In this document: piece after piece, positions 1 through 8,380 of the stretch
How the letters are laid out: each line of letters starts with the position of its first letter
How positions within the stretch are numbered: position 1 is the first letter of the stretch
Assembly: GCF_017888565.1 (NCBI RefSeq)
Contig: NZ_JAGHFX010000043.1
Coordinates: 1 to 64,000, forward strand
Direction of reading: 5' to 3'
DNA: 64,000 nt
From: Clostridium sp.
GTDB taxonomy: Bacteria; Bacillota; Clostridia; Clostridiales; Clostridiaceae
Translations under genes and position numbers: made by a program
Notes under the pieces: model-generated
Databases searched by the model: none
Seen by the model: only the letters and a program-made list of their open reading frames with translations
What the model was told of the DNA's origin: nothing

Positions 1-46
1 AGGCTTGAAATTAATTCATGTGCAATTTTCAGAGAACACTCTGAAA

Positions 47-163
47 TCTGGTGATGATGGCGTAGAGGAAACACTCCTTTCCATTCCGAACAGGAAAGTT
101 AAGCTCTACAGCGTCGATGGTACTGCATGGGAGACTGTGTGGGAGAGTAGAACATTGCCAGGT
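47..163 (+). rRNA. rrf: 5S ribosomal RNA
   Basis: About 117 nt with the typical clostridial 5S core: TCTGGTGATGATGGCGTAGA at the 5' end, then the CATTCCGAACAGGAAAGTTAAG loop region, then the GGGAGAGTAG segment near the 3' end. Ends are set by helix I pairing and may be off by 1-2 nt. It precedes tRNA-Ala closely, so this is the distal end of an rRNA operon whose 16S and 23S genes lie before the window. Confidence 0.93.
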
Positions 164-174
164 TATTTTTTTAT

Positions 175-250
175 GGGGGTATAGCTCAGTTGGGAGAGCA
201 CTTGCCTTGCACGCAAGGGGTCAAGGGTTCGAATCCCTTTACCTCCACCA
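175..250 (+). tRNA. tRNA-Ala (TGC)
   Basis: 76-nt cloverleaf. The acceptor GGGGGTA pairs with TACCTCC (one G-U pair), the anticodon loop CTTGCAC gives anticodon TGC, the T-loop is GGTTCGAATCC and the CCA end is encoded. It follows the 5S gene by 11 nt and is probably co-transcribed with the rRNA operon. Confidence 0.96.
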
Positions 251-251
251 A

Positions 252-281
252 AGCTACGAATTATTTCGTAGCTTTTTTTGT
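252..281 (+). terminator. Intrinsic terminator of rRNA-tRNA operon
   Basis: Inverted repeat AAGCTACGAA / TTCGTAGCTT followed by a run of T, immediately after the tRNA-Ala CCA end. Confidence 0.9.
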
Positions 282-374
282 TTATAATAAAATTATATAT
301 AATTGATAATAAAAATATATAATGTTATTATTTCTATATAGAGTAAAGTTTATAAAAATGGCAAGGTGATTAAA

Positions 375-878
375 ATGGCTTTGTATAGAATAAAACAATT
401 TGTATGGGGATTTACTTCATTATTTAAGGAAGTAGATTATGATTATATAAATAAATTCTTAAATGAGGATGAGATAAAAATATTTAATAAATTAAAGCAT
501 AGTGATAAGCATCATTGTATAAGAGTTTGTAAGGATTCAATAAAAATGCAAAAAGATCTAGACCTGGATTTAGATATAGATAAGTTAGGTAAAGCAGCAC
601 TTTTACATGATGTTGGTAAAAGTAAAAAGCATTTAAGTTTGATTGAGAAATCTTTAGTTGTATTATTAGATAAAGCAACTAAGGGAAAAATAAAAAGGTA
701 TAATAGCATAAAGCAAATAGATATATATTATAATCATCCTAAAATAGGATTAGAAATGCTTAAAAAGTTTGATTATGATAAAGAATTTTTGCAGGTTGTT
801 AGGTATCATCATAATAAAGATAAAATCAAAGATAATGAAATACTTAATATAATAAGTAAATGTGATGATAAAAATTAG
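375..878 (+). CDS. HD-domain (HDIG-like) phosphohydrolase
   Basis: Encodes 167 residues. Seen: an early His in the KHSDKHHCIRV region, the metal-binding HDVGKSKKH motif near residue 75, then YYNHPKIG and RYHHNKDK histidine clusters, as expected for an HD-superfamily metal-dependent phosphohydrolase. The substrate cannot be read from sequence. A GTG at 366 is in frame, but AAGGTG at 364-369 fits ATG 375 as ribosome binding site. The gene ends 15 nt before niaR and may be co-transcribed with it. Confidence 0.82.
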   Translation: MALYRIKQFVWGFTSLFKEVDYDYINKFLNEDEIKIFNKLKHSDKHHCIRVCKDSIKMQKDLDLDLDIDKLGKAALLHDVGKSKKHLSLIEKSLVVLLDKATKGKIKRYNSIKQIDIYYNHPKIGLEMLKKFDYDKEFLQVVRYHHNKDKIKDNEILNIISKCDDKN

Positions 879-893
879 TAAAGAGGTGGATTT

Positions 894-1400
894 ATGGGGT
901 CTATAGAAAGAAGAGAAGAAATTATGAGAATGCTAGTGGAAAGTAGTAGAGCAATTAAGGGAACTGAGCTTGCTTCTTTATTTAGTGTTACTAGACAGAT
1001 AATAGTTAAAGACATTGCTATATTAAGGGCTGCTGGTAAGAATATTATAGCTACTCCTGATGGATATATTTATAATAAAGATATTAATAAAGCAAAAGCT
1101 ATTATTGCTGTTAATCATGATAGTAGTAAGACTATTGAGGAATTAGAAATAGTAGTTAAATATGGTGGAATAATAGAAGATGTTATTATTGATCATCCTC
1201 TTTATGGTGAGATAAGGGGTAATTTAATGATAAGAAATTTAAATGATTTATATAATTTTCAAAATGAGTTCAATAGAAAAAATGCAAAACCACTTTCAAA
1301 TTTAACGAATGGAATTCATCTTCATACAATCGCTGCAGATAGTGATGAAGAAATTGAGGCTATAAAGAGAGAATTATTAGAAAAAGGATTTTTATTGTAG
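894..1400 (+). CDS. niaR: NiaR-type niacin-responsive transcriptional repressor
   Basis: 168 residues, the usual NiaR (YrxA) length. The N-terminal winged helix-turn-helix (about 5-60, TELASLFSVTRQIIVKDIAILRAAG region) is followed by a 3H domain with conserved histidines in DHPLYGEIRG and NGIHLHTIAA. The family represses NAD biosynthesis or niacin uptake genes when niacin is present. No nad genes are adjacent. RBS GAGGTGG precedes ATG 894. The next gene starts 20 nt downstream, so an operon with the FAD oxidoreductase is possible. Confidence 0.88.
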   Translation: MGSIERREEIMRMLVESSRAIKGTELASLFSVTRQIIVKDIAILRAAGKNIIATPDGYIYNKDINKAKAIIAVNHDSSKTIEELEIVVKYGGIIEDVIIDHPLYGEIRGNLMIRNLNDLYNFQNEFNRKNAKPLSNLTNGIHLHTIAADSDEEIEAIKRELLEKGFLL

Positions 1401-1420
1401 ACTATGGGAGGATATGATTT

Positions 1421-2833
1421 ATGGATTATGATATTCTTATATTAGGCGGAGGAATAATAGGTTGCTCAGTTGCTTATGAGCTATCAAAATATAATTTTAA
1501 TATAGCTCTAATAGAAAGAGATTATGATATAGCAGATGATATATCATTTGTAAATACATCAATAGTATATGATGGATCTGAAACATCAGATGATGTGATG
1601 GCAGGACTTGAGTATATAGGAAACTCAATTATGCTTGATACTTGTGAGAAATTTAAGGTTCCATTTAAGAAAATTGGAGCTTTAAGAGTAGTTAGCGATG
1701 AAAATGGAGTTAAAAAGCTGGAGGAAATGTATGAGAGGGCAAAAAGAAGAGGTATAGATGGTGTATATTTAATAGATGATAAAGATGTATATGATATTGA
1801 ACCTAATATAAACCCTAATATAAAAAAAGGCTTATATTCAGAAAACATAGGAATAGTTGCACCTTATGACTTAGCAATTGCCTATGCTGAAGTGGCAGCA
1901 GATAATGGTGTTATTTTTAGGTTAGAAGAAGAAGTTTTAAATATACAAAACTTAGCTAAGGGGTTTAGAGTAACAACTAATAAAAATAAGTTTACCTGCA
2001 AAGTTGTAATAAATACAATTCCTCATGAGATATATATAAGGAAAAATGGAAAGGTAGAGGATAAAGAATTAGAACGTGAAGAAGAACACTTCAAGAACAT
2101 GAGTTATTTATTAGTCGATGATAATTATAAAAGTAAATTAAATAAAATCGTAATAGAAACTTTCGATAAAAATACATTCGTGCTAAGCACACCAACAACT
2201 ACAACAGGTTCATTAATAGGTATAAAGAGCACCGAAAAAACTAGCTTAGAGGACAACTTAATATATGCTAATAGTTTATTGAATAATTTAGAAAAAAATA
2301 ATATAAATAATTTGTTTAGAGAAAGTTATAATAAGGATTCTATGTTAATAGATGATAGCGAAATAGATAAGGGATATATAAGAGTTACAGGTACTCATTA
2401 TGGAAAGATTACAATAGCACCAGCAATTGCTAAAATGCTTTGTGATACAATTGCTAATAATTTAAATTGCACATTAAAAAAGAACTTCATAGATAAAAGA
2501 AGGGAAGTTTATAAGTTTAGAGAGCTTGGTAAAAAAGAAGCTAATGAAATTATTTCACTAGATAATAGATATGGGAAGATTATATGTATATGCAATAATA
2601 TATCAGAAGGTGAAATAGTAGATTGTATAAGAAGGCCATTAGGTGCAAGAACTGTAGAAGGTGTTAAAAGAAGAACTGGATCAGGATTTGGAAGTTGTCA
2701 TGGGTCTTATTGCTATGAAAAGATTGTAAATATACTTGCAAGGGAATTAGATAAAAAAATTACTGATATAGTTGATGATTCTAAAGATTCTAAGGTAATT
2801 TCAAGTAGAATAAAGGAGTTTGGAGATGTCTAG
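1421..2833 (+). CDS. FAD-dependent oxidoreductase with C-terminal BFD-like [2Fe-2S] domain (GlpA-like)
   Basis: 470 residues. The N-terminus DILILGGGIIGCSVAYELSK is a Rossmann FAD-binding motif of the DAO superfamily. The final ~75 residues carry CICNN and GSCHGSYC, the CxC...CxxxxC pattern of a bacterioferritin-ferredoxin-type [2Fe-2S] domain. Such two-domain proteins are annotated as anaerobic glycerol-3-phosphate dehydrogenase A-like or hydroxy-acid oxidases. The substrate is uncertain here. It overlaps the start of a DUF1667 gene, the usual partner, so the two probably form a complex. Confidence 0.83.
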   Translation: MDYDILILGGGIIGCSVAYELSKYNFNIALIERDYDIADDISFVNTSIVYDGSETSDDVMAGLEYIGNSIMLDTCEKFKVPFKKIGALRVVSDENGVKKLEEMYERAKRRGIDGVYLIDDKDVYDIEPNINPNIKKGLYSENIGIVAPYDLAIAYAEVAADNGVIFRLEEEVLNIQNLAKGFRVTTNKNKFTCKVVINTIPHEIYIRKNGKVEDKELEREEEHFKNMSYLLVDDNYKSKLNKIVIETFDKNTFVLSTPTTTTGSLIGIKSTEKTSLEDNLIYANSLLNNLEKNNINNLFRESYNKDSMLIDDSEIDKGYIRVTGTHYGKITIAPAIAKMLCDTIANNLNCTLKKNFIDKRREVYKFRELGKKEANEIISLDNRYGKIICICNNISEGEIVDCIRRPLGARTVEGVKRRTGSGFGSCHGSYCYEKIVNILARELDKKITDIVDDSKDSKVISSRIKEFGDV

Positions 2834-3080
2834 CTTAGAAAATAAAAGTGATAATAAAGATATATTTACATCAATAGTTAGAGTAAAGGGAAATGATAAG
2901 TATAGAGTTGTTCCAGTTAAATCTAATAAAGAAGTAGATAAGGAAATTTGGATTGAGCTATCCAAGGTGTTAGCCAGAATATATGTTAGTGTTCCAATTG
3001 AATCAGGAGATTTAATATGTAAAAATATACTTAATACTGGAATTGATATTGTTTGTACAAGAGACATATGTGATGAATAA
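2826..3080 (+). CDS. DUF1667-family protein lacking the N-terminal cysteine motif
   Basis: 84 residues. The region VRVKGNDKYRVVPVKSNKEV...GDLICKNILNTGIDIVCTRD matches the C-terminal part of DUF1667 proteins, which accompany GlpA-like FAD oxidoreductases. As I know the family, full members also have an N-terminal CxxCPxGC segment that is absent here. ATG 2826 is preferred over the in-frame TTG 2820 because AAGGAG at 2813-2818 is then correctly spaced. It overlaps the preceding stop codon by 8 nt, indicating translational coupling. Confidence 0.72.
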   Translation: MSSLENKSDNKDIFTSIVRVKGNDKYRVVPVKSNKEVDKEIWIELSKVLARIYVSVPIESGDLICKNILNTGIDIVCTRDICDE

Positions 3081-3127
3081 TTAGAATATAAAGGTAGAAT
3101 AATATATATAAATAACTTAGTAAAATA

Positions 3128-3156
3128 TTGACATATATATTTTTTTATAATATATT
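3128..3156 (+). promoter_or_regulatory. Sigma-A type promoter of serS
   Basis: TTGACA at 3128-3133, a 17-bp spacer and TATATT at 3151-3156, placed just ahead of the T-box leader. Confidence 0.75.
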
Positions 3157-3162
3157 AAAAAT

Positions 3163-3390
3163 AATGAAATAAAACTGTTGAAAAGGCTAGTAATAACAAT
3201 ATTTATTTTAAGAGAGTCGATGGATGGTGTAAATCGATAGTAAAATGTTATGAATCCACCTTGGAGGGACTGTGATGAGCAGTACGGATTAAACCGTTAA
3301 ATTTATTTAAGAGAGTAGCATATTTTTGCTATTAATTAGGGTGGCAACGCGGAACCTTTCGTCCCTTATTTGGGGGAAAGGTTCTTTTTT
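3163..3390 (+). promoter_or_regulatory. T-box riboswitch (serine) of serS
   Basis: The leader has the hallmark T-box AGGGTGGCAACGCGG at 3338-3352, followed by a terminator hairpin GAACCTTTC...GAAAGGTTC with a T-run ending near 3390. A Stem I-like purine-rich region with GGAGGGACTGTGATGAG lies upstream. T-boxes bind uncharged tRNA and favour antitermination. TCC at 3255-3257 is a possible Ser specifier codon, but this assignment is tentative. It sits 45 nt upstream of serS. Confidence 0.92.
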
Positions 3391-3434
3391 ATTGAAAAAA
3401 ATTAATAGATATAAATTATTAGGAGGTATACATA

Positions 3435-4712
3435 ATGTTAGATTTAAAATTTGTAAGAGAAAATCCAGAGGTAGTTAAGAAAAATATAAAAAATAAGTTT
3501 CAAGATAGTAAACTTCCACTAGTAGATGAGGTAATAGAATTAGATAAAAAGCTTAGAGAAGCTAAACAACAAGCTGAGTCTTTAAGAGCTGATAGAAATA
3601 AATTCTCAAAGCAAATTGGTGCTTTAATGGCTCAAGGTAAAAGAGAAGAAGCAGAAGAAATGAAAAAGAAGGTAACTGAAAATTCAGAGCGTCTATCTGA
3701 GTTAGAAGTTAAGGAAGCTGAATTATCTGATAGAGTTAATAATATAATGATGACTCTACCAAATATAATTCATCCAAGTGTTCCAATTGGAAAAGATGAT
3801 AGCGAAAATGTAGAAGTTGAACGTTTTGGAGAACCAAGAGTTCCAGAATTTGAAGTTCCATATCATACAGATATAATGGAAAAGTTAAGTGGATTAGATT
3901 TAGATAGCGCTAGAAAGGTAGCAGGAAGTGGATTCTATTATTTAATGGGTAATATTGCAAGGCTTCACTCAGCAATAATTTCATATGCTAGAGATTTTAT
4001 GATAGATCGTGGATTTACTTATTGTATTCCTCCATACATGATTCGTAGTGAAGTTGTAACAGGTGTTATGAGCTTTGCTGAAATGGATGCTATGATGTAT
4101 AAAATTGAAGGTGAGGATTTATATCTAATTGGAACAAGTGAACATTCTATGATAGGTAAGTATATCGATACTATACTACCTGAAGATTCATTACCACATA
4201 CTTTAACAAGTTATTCTCCTTGCTTTAGAAAAGAAAAGGGAGCTCATGGAATAGAAGAAAGAGGAGTATATAGAATTCATCAATTTGAAAAACAAGAGAT
4301 GATAGTTGTATGTAAACCGGAGGAAAGTATGGATTGGTATGAAAAATTATGGGTAAATACTGTAGATTTATTCCGTTCTTTAGATATACCAGTTAGAACT
4401 TTAGAATGTTGTTCAGGAGATTTAGCAGATCTTAAAGTTAAGTCAGTAGACGTTGAAGCTTGGTCACCAAGACAAAAGAAATATTTTGAAGTAGGAAGTT
4501 GTTCAAATTTAGGAGATGCACAAGCTCGTCGTTTAAAGATTCGTGTAAATTCTAAAGATGGAAAATATTTTGCTCATACATTGAACAATACAGTTGTTGC
4601 ACCACCAAGAATGTTAATAGCATTTTTAGAAAACAACTTAAATGAGGATGGTTCAGTAAATATTCCAACTGCGCTTCAACCTTACATGGGAAATATGAAA
4701 GTAATTAAGTAG
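3435..4712 (+). CDS. serS: Seryl-tRNA synthetase
   Basis: 425 residues, the normal length for bacterial SerRS. The N-terminal coiled-coil tRNA-binding arm (about 1-110, rich in K/E: LDKKLREAKQQAESLRADRN) is followed by a class II core, including IGTSEHSMIGKY, SPCFRKEKGAHG (motif 2) and a terminal NNTVVAPPRMLIAFLENN (motif 3). It charges tRNA-Ser and selenocysteine tRNA with serine. RBS AGGAGG at 3421-3426. It is controlled by the upstream T-box. Three tRNA-Ser genes lie just downstream. Confidence 0.98.
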   Translation: MLDLKFVRENPEVVKKNIKNKFQDSKLPLVDEVIELDKKLREAKQQAESLRADRNKFSKQIGALMAQGKREEAEEMKKKVTENSERLSELEVKEAELSDRVNNIMMTLPNIIHPSVPIGKDDSENVEVERFGEPRVPEFEVPYHTDIMEKLSGLDLDSARKVAGSGFYYLMGNIARLHSAIISYARDFMIDRGFTYCIPPYMIRSEVVTGVMSFAEMDAMMYKIEGEDLYLIGTSEHSMIGKYIDTILPEDSLPHTLTSYSPCFRKEKGAHGIEERGVYRIHQFEKQEMIVVCKPEESMDWYEKLWVNTVDLFRSLDIPVRTLECCSGDLADLKVKSVDVEAWSPRQKKYFEVGSCSNLGDAQARRLKIRVNSKDGKYFAHTLNNTVVAPPRMLIAFLENNLNEDGSVNIPTALQPYMGNMKVIK

Positions 4713-4723
4713 TTTTAATTTTA

Positions 4724-4758
4724 AAGACTAAATCTGCACTGTTAGATTTAGTCTTCAT
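4724..4758 (+). terminator. Terminator after serS
   Basis: Perfect 12-bp stem AAGACTAAATCT / AGATTTAGTCTT with an 8-nt loop and a following T-rich stretch. Confidence 0.85.
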
Positions 4759-4950
4759 TTATTATTATAAAGACTAAATTAAGTTATAATAGAATATATT
4801 ATCTTTTTATAATATATTTAAGCTTTATAAATTTAGAGAATAAATAAATTGCTATTAGGCTATTTATAGTGATTTTAGTAGATAATTAAGGGATAAAAGT
4901 TTATTTTTTATTAGATTTATTATTTAGTTTAAAAATATATAAATTTATAA

Positions 4951-4979
4951 TTGACAACAAGGAAAGTCATTGCTATAAT
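4951..4979 (+). promoter_or_regulatory. Promoter of tRNA-Ser copy 1
   Basis: Consensus TTGACA (4951-4956), 17-bp spacer, TATAAT (4974-4979), about 24 nt before the tRNA. Confidence 0.88.
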
Positions 4980-5003
4980 AATATTTGTCGTCAGACGAAG
5001 TAT

Positions 5004-5094
5004 GGAGAGATGGTCGAGCTGGCTTAAGGCACCGGTCTTGAAAACCGGCGTACCTTTGCGGGTACCGTGGGTTCAAATCCCACTCTCTCCGCCA
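5004..5094 (+). tRNA. tRNA-Ser (TGA), copy 1
   Basis: 91-nt class II tRNA with acceptor GGAGAGA / TCTCTCC, anticodon loop CTTGAAA (anticodon TGA), a long variable arm (GCGTACCTTTGCGGGTACC) and encoded CCA. Its sequence is identical to the copy at 5267-5357. Confidence 0.97.
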
Positions 5095-5096
5095 AA

Positions 5097-5128
5097 AATG
5101 CATCTAAGTTTTCTTAGATGCATTTTAA
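5097..5128 (+). terminator. Terminator after tRNA-Ser copy 1
   Basis: Stem ATGCATCTAAG / CTTAGATGCAT with a TTTT loop and trailing T residues. Confidence 0.85.
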
Positions 5129-5213
5129 AATTTAATATATGCAACATTCAAATATGATATTGTTTTATAATTATTTACTATAAATAAAAATAATAAAAAA
5201 TTTAAAATAATAA

Positions 5214-5242
5214 TTGACAATATGTAGAGTGGTTGTTATAAT
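5214..5242 (+). promoter_or_regulatory. Promoter of tRNA-Ser copy 2
   Basis: TTGACA (5214-5219), 17-bp spacer, TATAAT (5237-5242). The flanks resemble the promoter of copy 1, consistent with duplication of the whole promoter-tRNA unit. Confidence 0.88.
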
Positions 5243-5266
5243 AATACTTGTCGCAAGACGGAATAT

Positions 5267-5357
5267 GGAGAGATGGTCGAGCTGGCTTAAGGCACCGGTC
5301 TTGAAAACCGGCGTACCTTTGCGGGTACCGTGGGTTCAAATCCCACTCTCTCCGCCA
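5267..5357 (+). tRNA. tRNA-Ser (TGA), copy 2
   Basis: 91-nt class II tRNA, same sequence as the copy at 5004-5094, anticodon TGA, CCA encoded. No terminator follows, so it is probably co-transcribed with the tRNA-Ser(GCT) 23 nt downstream. Confidence 0.97.
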
Positions 5358-5380
5358 TAAAACTTCAATAGAAGGCACAT

Positions 5381-5471
5381 GGAGAAATACTCAAGTGGCT
5401 GAAGAGGCGCCCCTGCTAAGGGCGTAGGTCGGGCAACTGGCGCCCGGGTTCAAATCCCGGTTTCTCCGCCA
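5381..5471 (+). tRNA. tRNA-Ser (GCT)
   Basis: 91-nt class II tRNA. Acceptor GGAGAAA / TTTCTCC, anticodon stem CGCCC/GGGCG with loop CTGCTAA (anticodon GCT), long variable arm, CCA encoded. Confidence 0.97.
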
Positions 5472-5503
5472 AAGCATCTAACAAAGGTTAGGTGCTTTTT
5501 TTA
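5472..5503 (+). terminator. Terminator after tRNA-Ser pair
   Basis: Stem AAGCATCTAAC / GTTAGGTGCTT with loop AAAG and a run of seven T. Confidence 0.88.
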
Positions 5504-5655
5504 TTTCTATAAAAATGTAAAGTTATTAAACTTTAAAAAAGGATTTGCATAATATTTTTAGTTAAATAATAATTGGAACTCAGATTTATTTTATAATATA
5601 TTTTATATGTAAAATATATTATAATTTTGTTAAGTACTTTTTAGGGGAATATAAG

Positions 5656-6121
5656 ATGAAAGTTACAATTAAAGATGTAAATAGGGAAGCAAATGTTGCA
5701 ACATCAACAGTTTCTAGGGTATTGTCTAATATCCATAAAATAAGTAATAAAACAAAAGAAAAAGTAAATTAGGCAATAAAGAAGTTAAATTATACTCCAA
5801 ATATAATTGTAAGGGGACTTGCGAATAATAGAACAAGAATTCTAGCAGTAATACTTCAAAAGGAAGCTTAGGATATACTTTCAAGTGCATTTTTTCTTCA
5901 GGCGATGAAGGGATAGATTAAAAGGTTATAAGCAAGCATTAATTGATAATGGAATAGAAATAAAAGGTAGTTTAACATATGAAGTAGAAGAATTTACACA
6001 GATTAATGGAATTTATGCAACGAAACTAATTATAAATAAATTAGAGGAAAAAAATAATAATAAGAATTCATATATAATAGAGACTAAGCTAATAGAAAGA
6101 GAGTCAATAAGAAAGGTTTAA
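5656..6121 (+). pseudogene. Decayed LacI/GalR-family transcriptional regulator
   Basis: Translation from ATG 5656 gives a clear LacI helix-turn-helix start (VTIKDVNREANVATSTVSRVLSN, then KLNYTPNIIVRGLANNRT), but with in-frame stops such as the TAG after KEKVN and the TAG after LQKEA. Further on, in another frame, a family-like tail IINKLEE...YIIETKLIERESIRKV ends at about 6121. Most of the sugar-binding domain between is missing. It is therefore a remnant with an internal deletion, stops and frame changes. Its position before a ROK kinase suggests it once regulated that sugar gene. Confidence 0.82.
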
Positions 6122-6306
6122 TTTGAAAAGTATGTGCAATCTATTGCTCATACTTTAAGTAACAAATGAAAATAAACATAATTTTAAATAATTAGAAATT
6201 TTGAAAAAAATCAGCAATCAAATTATTGTAAACAATTTCCGAAGGTGATATACTATGTCTATCATAATAAGGAAATAAAATTGAATTTATATCTAGGGGG
6301 ATTGAA

Positions 6307-7252
6307 ATGGAAAAGAAATATGTAGTTGGTGTTGATTTAGGTGGAACTAAGATATATACTGCTCTAGTTGACTTAGAAGGTTCAATAGTAAGAGAAATTA
6401 CTGTAAAAACAGAGGCTCACAAGGGTGAAAGTATAGTTTTAGAAAAATTATTAAAAACAATAGATGACGTATTAGAGGGAATCAATATAAATGAAGTTAA
6501 AGCAATAGGGATAGGGTCTCCAGGACCATTAGATGTAGAAAAAGGATTAATAGTATATACTCCTAATTTACCATTTAAGAATTTTAATATAGTTCAACCT
6601 ATTAAAGATAGATATAAATTAGATACTTACTTAGATAATGATGCAAATGTAGCAACATTAAGTGAATTTATGTTTGGAGCAGGTAAAGGAAGCAAGAATA
6701 TGGTTTTCATTACTGTAAGCACAGGAATAGGTGGAGGAGCCATAATAAATGGAGGGCTATTCAGAGGTAGTACATCAAATGCACTAGAAGTTGGACATAC
6801 TACTGTTATGAAAGGTGGTCCCTAGATGCGGATGTGGTAACACAGGGTGTGCAGAGGCTGTTGCATCAGGAACTGCCATAATGAAAAGAGCAAAAGAGGC
6901 AGTGGAAAGCAAGGTAGAAACTGCATTAAAGAGCTATAATCAAGTAACAGCTAAGGAAGTATTTTTAGAGGCGGAAAAAGGAGATAAGGTTTCACAAGAT
7001 ATATTAAATGATGCGTTATCTTACTTAGGAATAACTGTTGCGAATCTAGCAAATACATTTGATCCTGATAAGATTGTTATTGGTGGTGGCGTAAGTGAAG
7101 CTGGAAGAATTGTATTTGATAAAATAGAAAATGAAATGGAAAGAAGATGTCTAAAGACAATTTATAATAACTGCAAAGTTGAAAAAGCTGTATTAGGCGG
7201 TAAAGCTGGAGTTTTAGGTGCGGCAGCATTAGCTATTTTAGAAGGCCAATAG
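6307..7252 (+). pseudogene. glcK: ROK-family glucokinase, frameshifted
   Basis: The 5' part (6307-6825) has the ATP motif VGVDLGGTK and the core DNDANVATLSE with GIGGGAIINGG. The 3' part continues with RCGCGNTGCAEAVASG (the ROK zinc motif CxCGxxGCxE) and GGGVSEAG. Joined, they make about 314 residues, normal for ROK glucokinase. The frame breaks at CCC in 6820-6822: removing one C restores GGPRCGCGN across the junction. Either a recent 1-nt insertion or a sequencing error. RBS AGGGGG before ATG 6307 is intact. Confidence 0.88.
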
Positions 7253-7404
7253 AATGATGTGTATAAAAGTATCTGTGTACGTATTTTAAAATCTCTAAGG
7301 CAAGCAATTGCGAAATTAAAATAGCAATCACATAAATTATATAACTATTGAATAAATTGGATTTATTATATAAAGGTTATATAAATTACATTTAGTTAAG
7401 TTGA

Positions 7405-7686
7405 ATAAAATATTTAGCAGAAGTAATAAAAGAAAGTCAATATGACGTTATAGAACTTCAAGAGGTAAGTGGAATTATAGAAAAAAGCATAGTTAGAGAA
7501 AAGACTTTTGTAAAAGTATAAAAATAATTAAAGCTGCTATAACTATAGATAATAAAAAGATTAGATATAATATTTACTAATACAAATGTTAATGTAAAAA
7601 AATCAAATGTAATATTTAATGATATATTTAAAAGTATTATTTCTGATCATTATGGAGTAGAAGTAGATATAGATATTATGGATTAG
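7405..7686 (+). pseudogene. Remnant of endonuclease/exonuclease/phosphatase (EEP) family protein
   Basis: Two fragments are readable. 7405 onward gives IKYLAEVIKESQYDVIELQEVS, matching the N-terminal DVIxLQEV motif of EEP hydrolases. Near 7558-7686 another piece reads RLDIIFTNTNVNVKKSNVIF and SDHYGVEVDI, the C-terminal SDHxG motif. The middle of the domain is missing and stops intervene. It lies directly after the broken glucokinase, so three consecutive genes are decaying. Confidence 0.72.
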
Positions 7687-7691
7687 AAGAA

Positions 7692-7725
7692 AAGAGCTCA
7701 ATATTAAAAATTGAGTTCTTTTTTA
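7692..7725 (+). terminator. Intrinsic terminator
   Basis: Stem GAGCTCAAT / ATTGAGTTC followed by TTTTTT. A closely similar hairpin occurs at 36091-36124. Confidence 0.8.
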
Positions 7726-7818
7726 ATTGTTCTCTTTTTTGCTTTTATAAATAGTTTTATAATTAAAGTGTACAAAAACTAAAAATATGGTATAAACTTT
7801 ACTTAGGGAGATGGCAGT

Positions 7819-8334
7819 ATGATATATGGAGAAAATATATATTTAAGAGATCCAGTAAGAGAAGATATAGATATTTTATATGACACTTGTGCAGATAAGG
7901 ATGTACTTAAGTATAATGGTTTATCTACAGGGATTATGACTAAGGAATATATAAGAAGTCAGTTTCATCACTTTACAAAGCCAAATAAAAAGGAATTAGT
8001 TATAGTAACAAAAGACAGTAATCTAATAGGATATGTTTATTATAAAGAAAATAGTTATACAAGAGATGTATATTCAATCGGTATAACTATTGGCAAAGGA
8101 TACTGGGGGAACGGCTATGGTAAAGATTCAATAAGAACATTATGTAACTATTTGTTTAATAATAGAAAGGCTCATAAGGTAGAATTAGAAGTTGTAAAGG
8201 AAAATGTTAGAGCTATAAATTGTTATAAGAAATGTGGTTTTAAAGAAGAAGGAATAAGAAGAAGTAAATATTATATTTGTGGTAAATATTTAGATACTAT
8301 AGTTATGGGGGTACTTAGAGAAGAATTTATTTAA
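7819..8334 (+). CDS. GNAT N-acetyltransferase (RimJ/RimL-like)
   Basis: 171 residues with the GNAT acetyl-CoA loop in IGKGYWGNGYGKDSIRTLC (about 93-112) and the C-terminal VKENVRAINCYKKCGFKEEG typical of RimJ/RimL-type acetyltransferases. The acceptor, a protein N-terminus or a small molecule, is not identifiable. RBS GGGAG is well placed before ATG 7819. It is monocistronic in appearance. Confidence 0.85.
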   Translation: MIYGENIYLRDPVREDIDILYDTCADKDVLKYNGLSTGIMTKEYIRSQFHHFTKPNKKELVIVTKDSNLIGYVYYKENSYTRDVYSIGITIGKGYWGNGYGKDSIRTLCNYLFNNRKAHKVELEVVKENVRAINCYKKCGFKEEGIRRSKYYICGKYLDTIVMGVLREEFI

Positions 8335-8380
8335 TACAAAGGGGAATAATTTAAGATAAAGTACTTTTAGGAGTGTGTTT

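Noticed and set aside
4951..5157. 68-codon open reading frame across tRNA-Ser copy 1
   Set aside because: It begins in the -35 box and reads through the tRNA and its terminator. No RBS and no credible protein.
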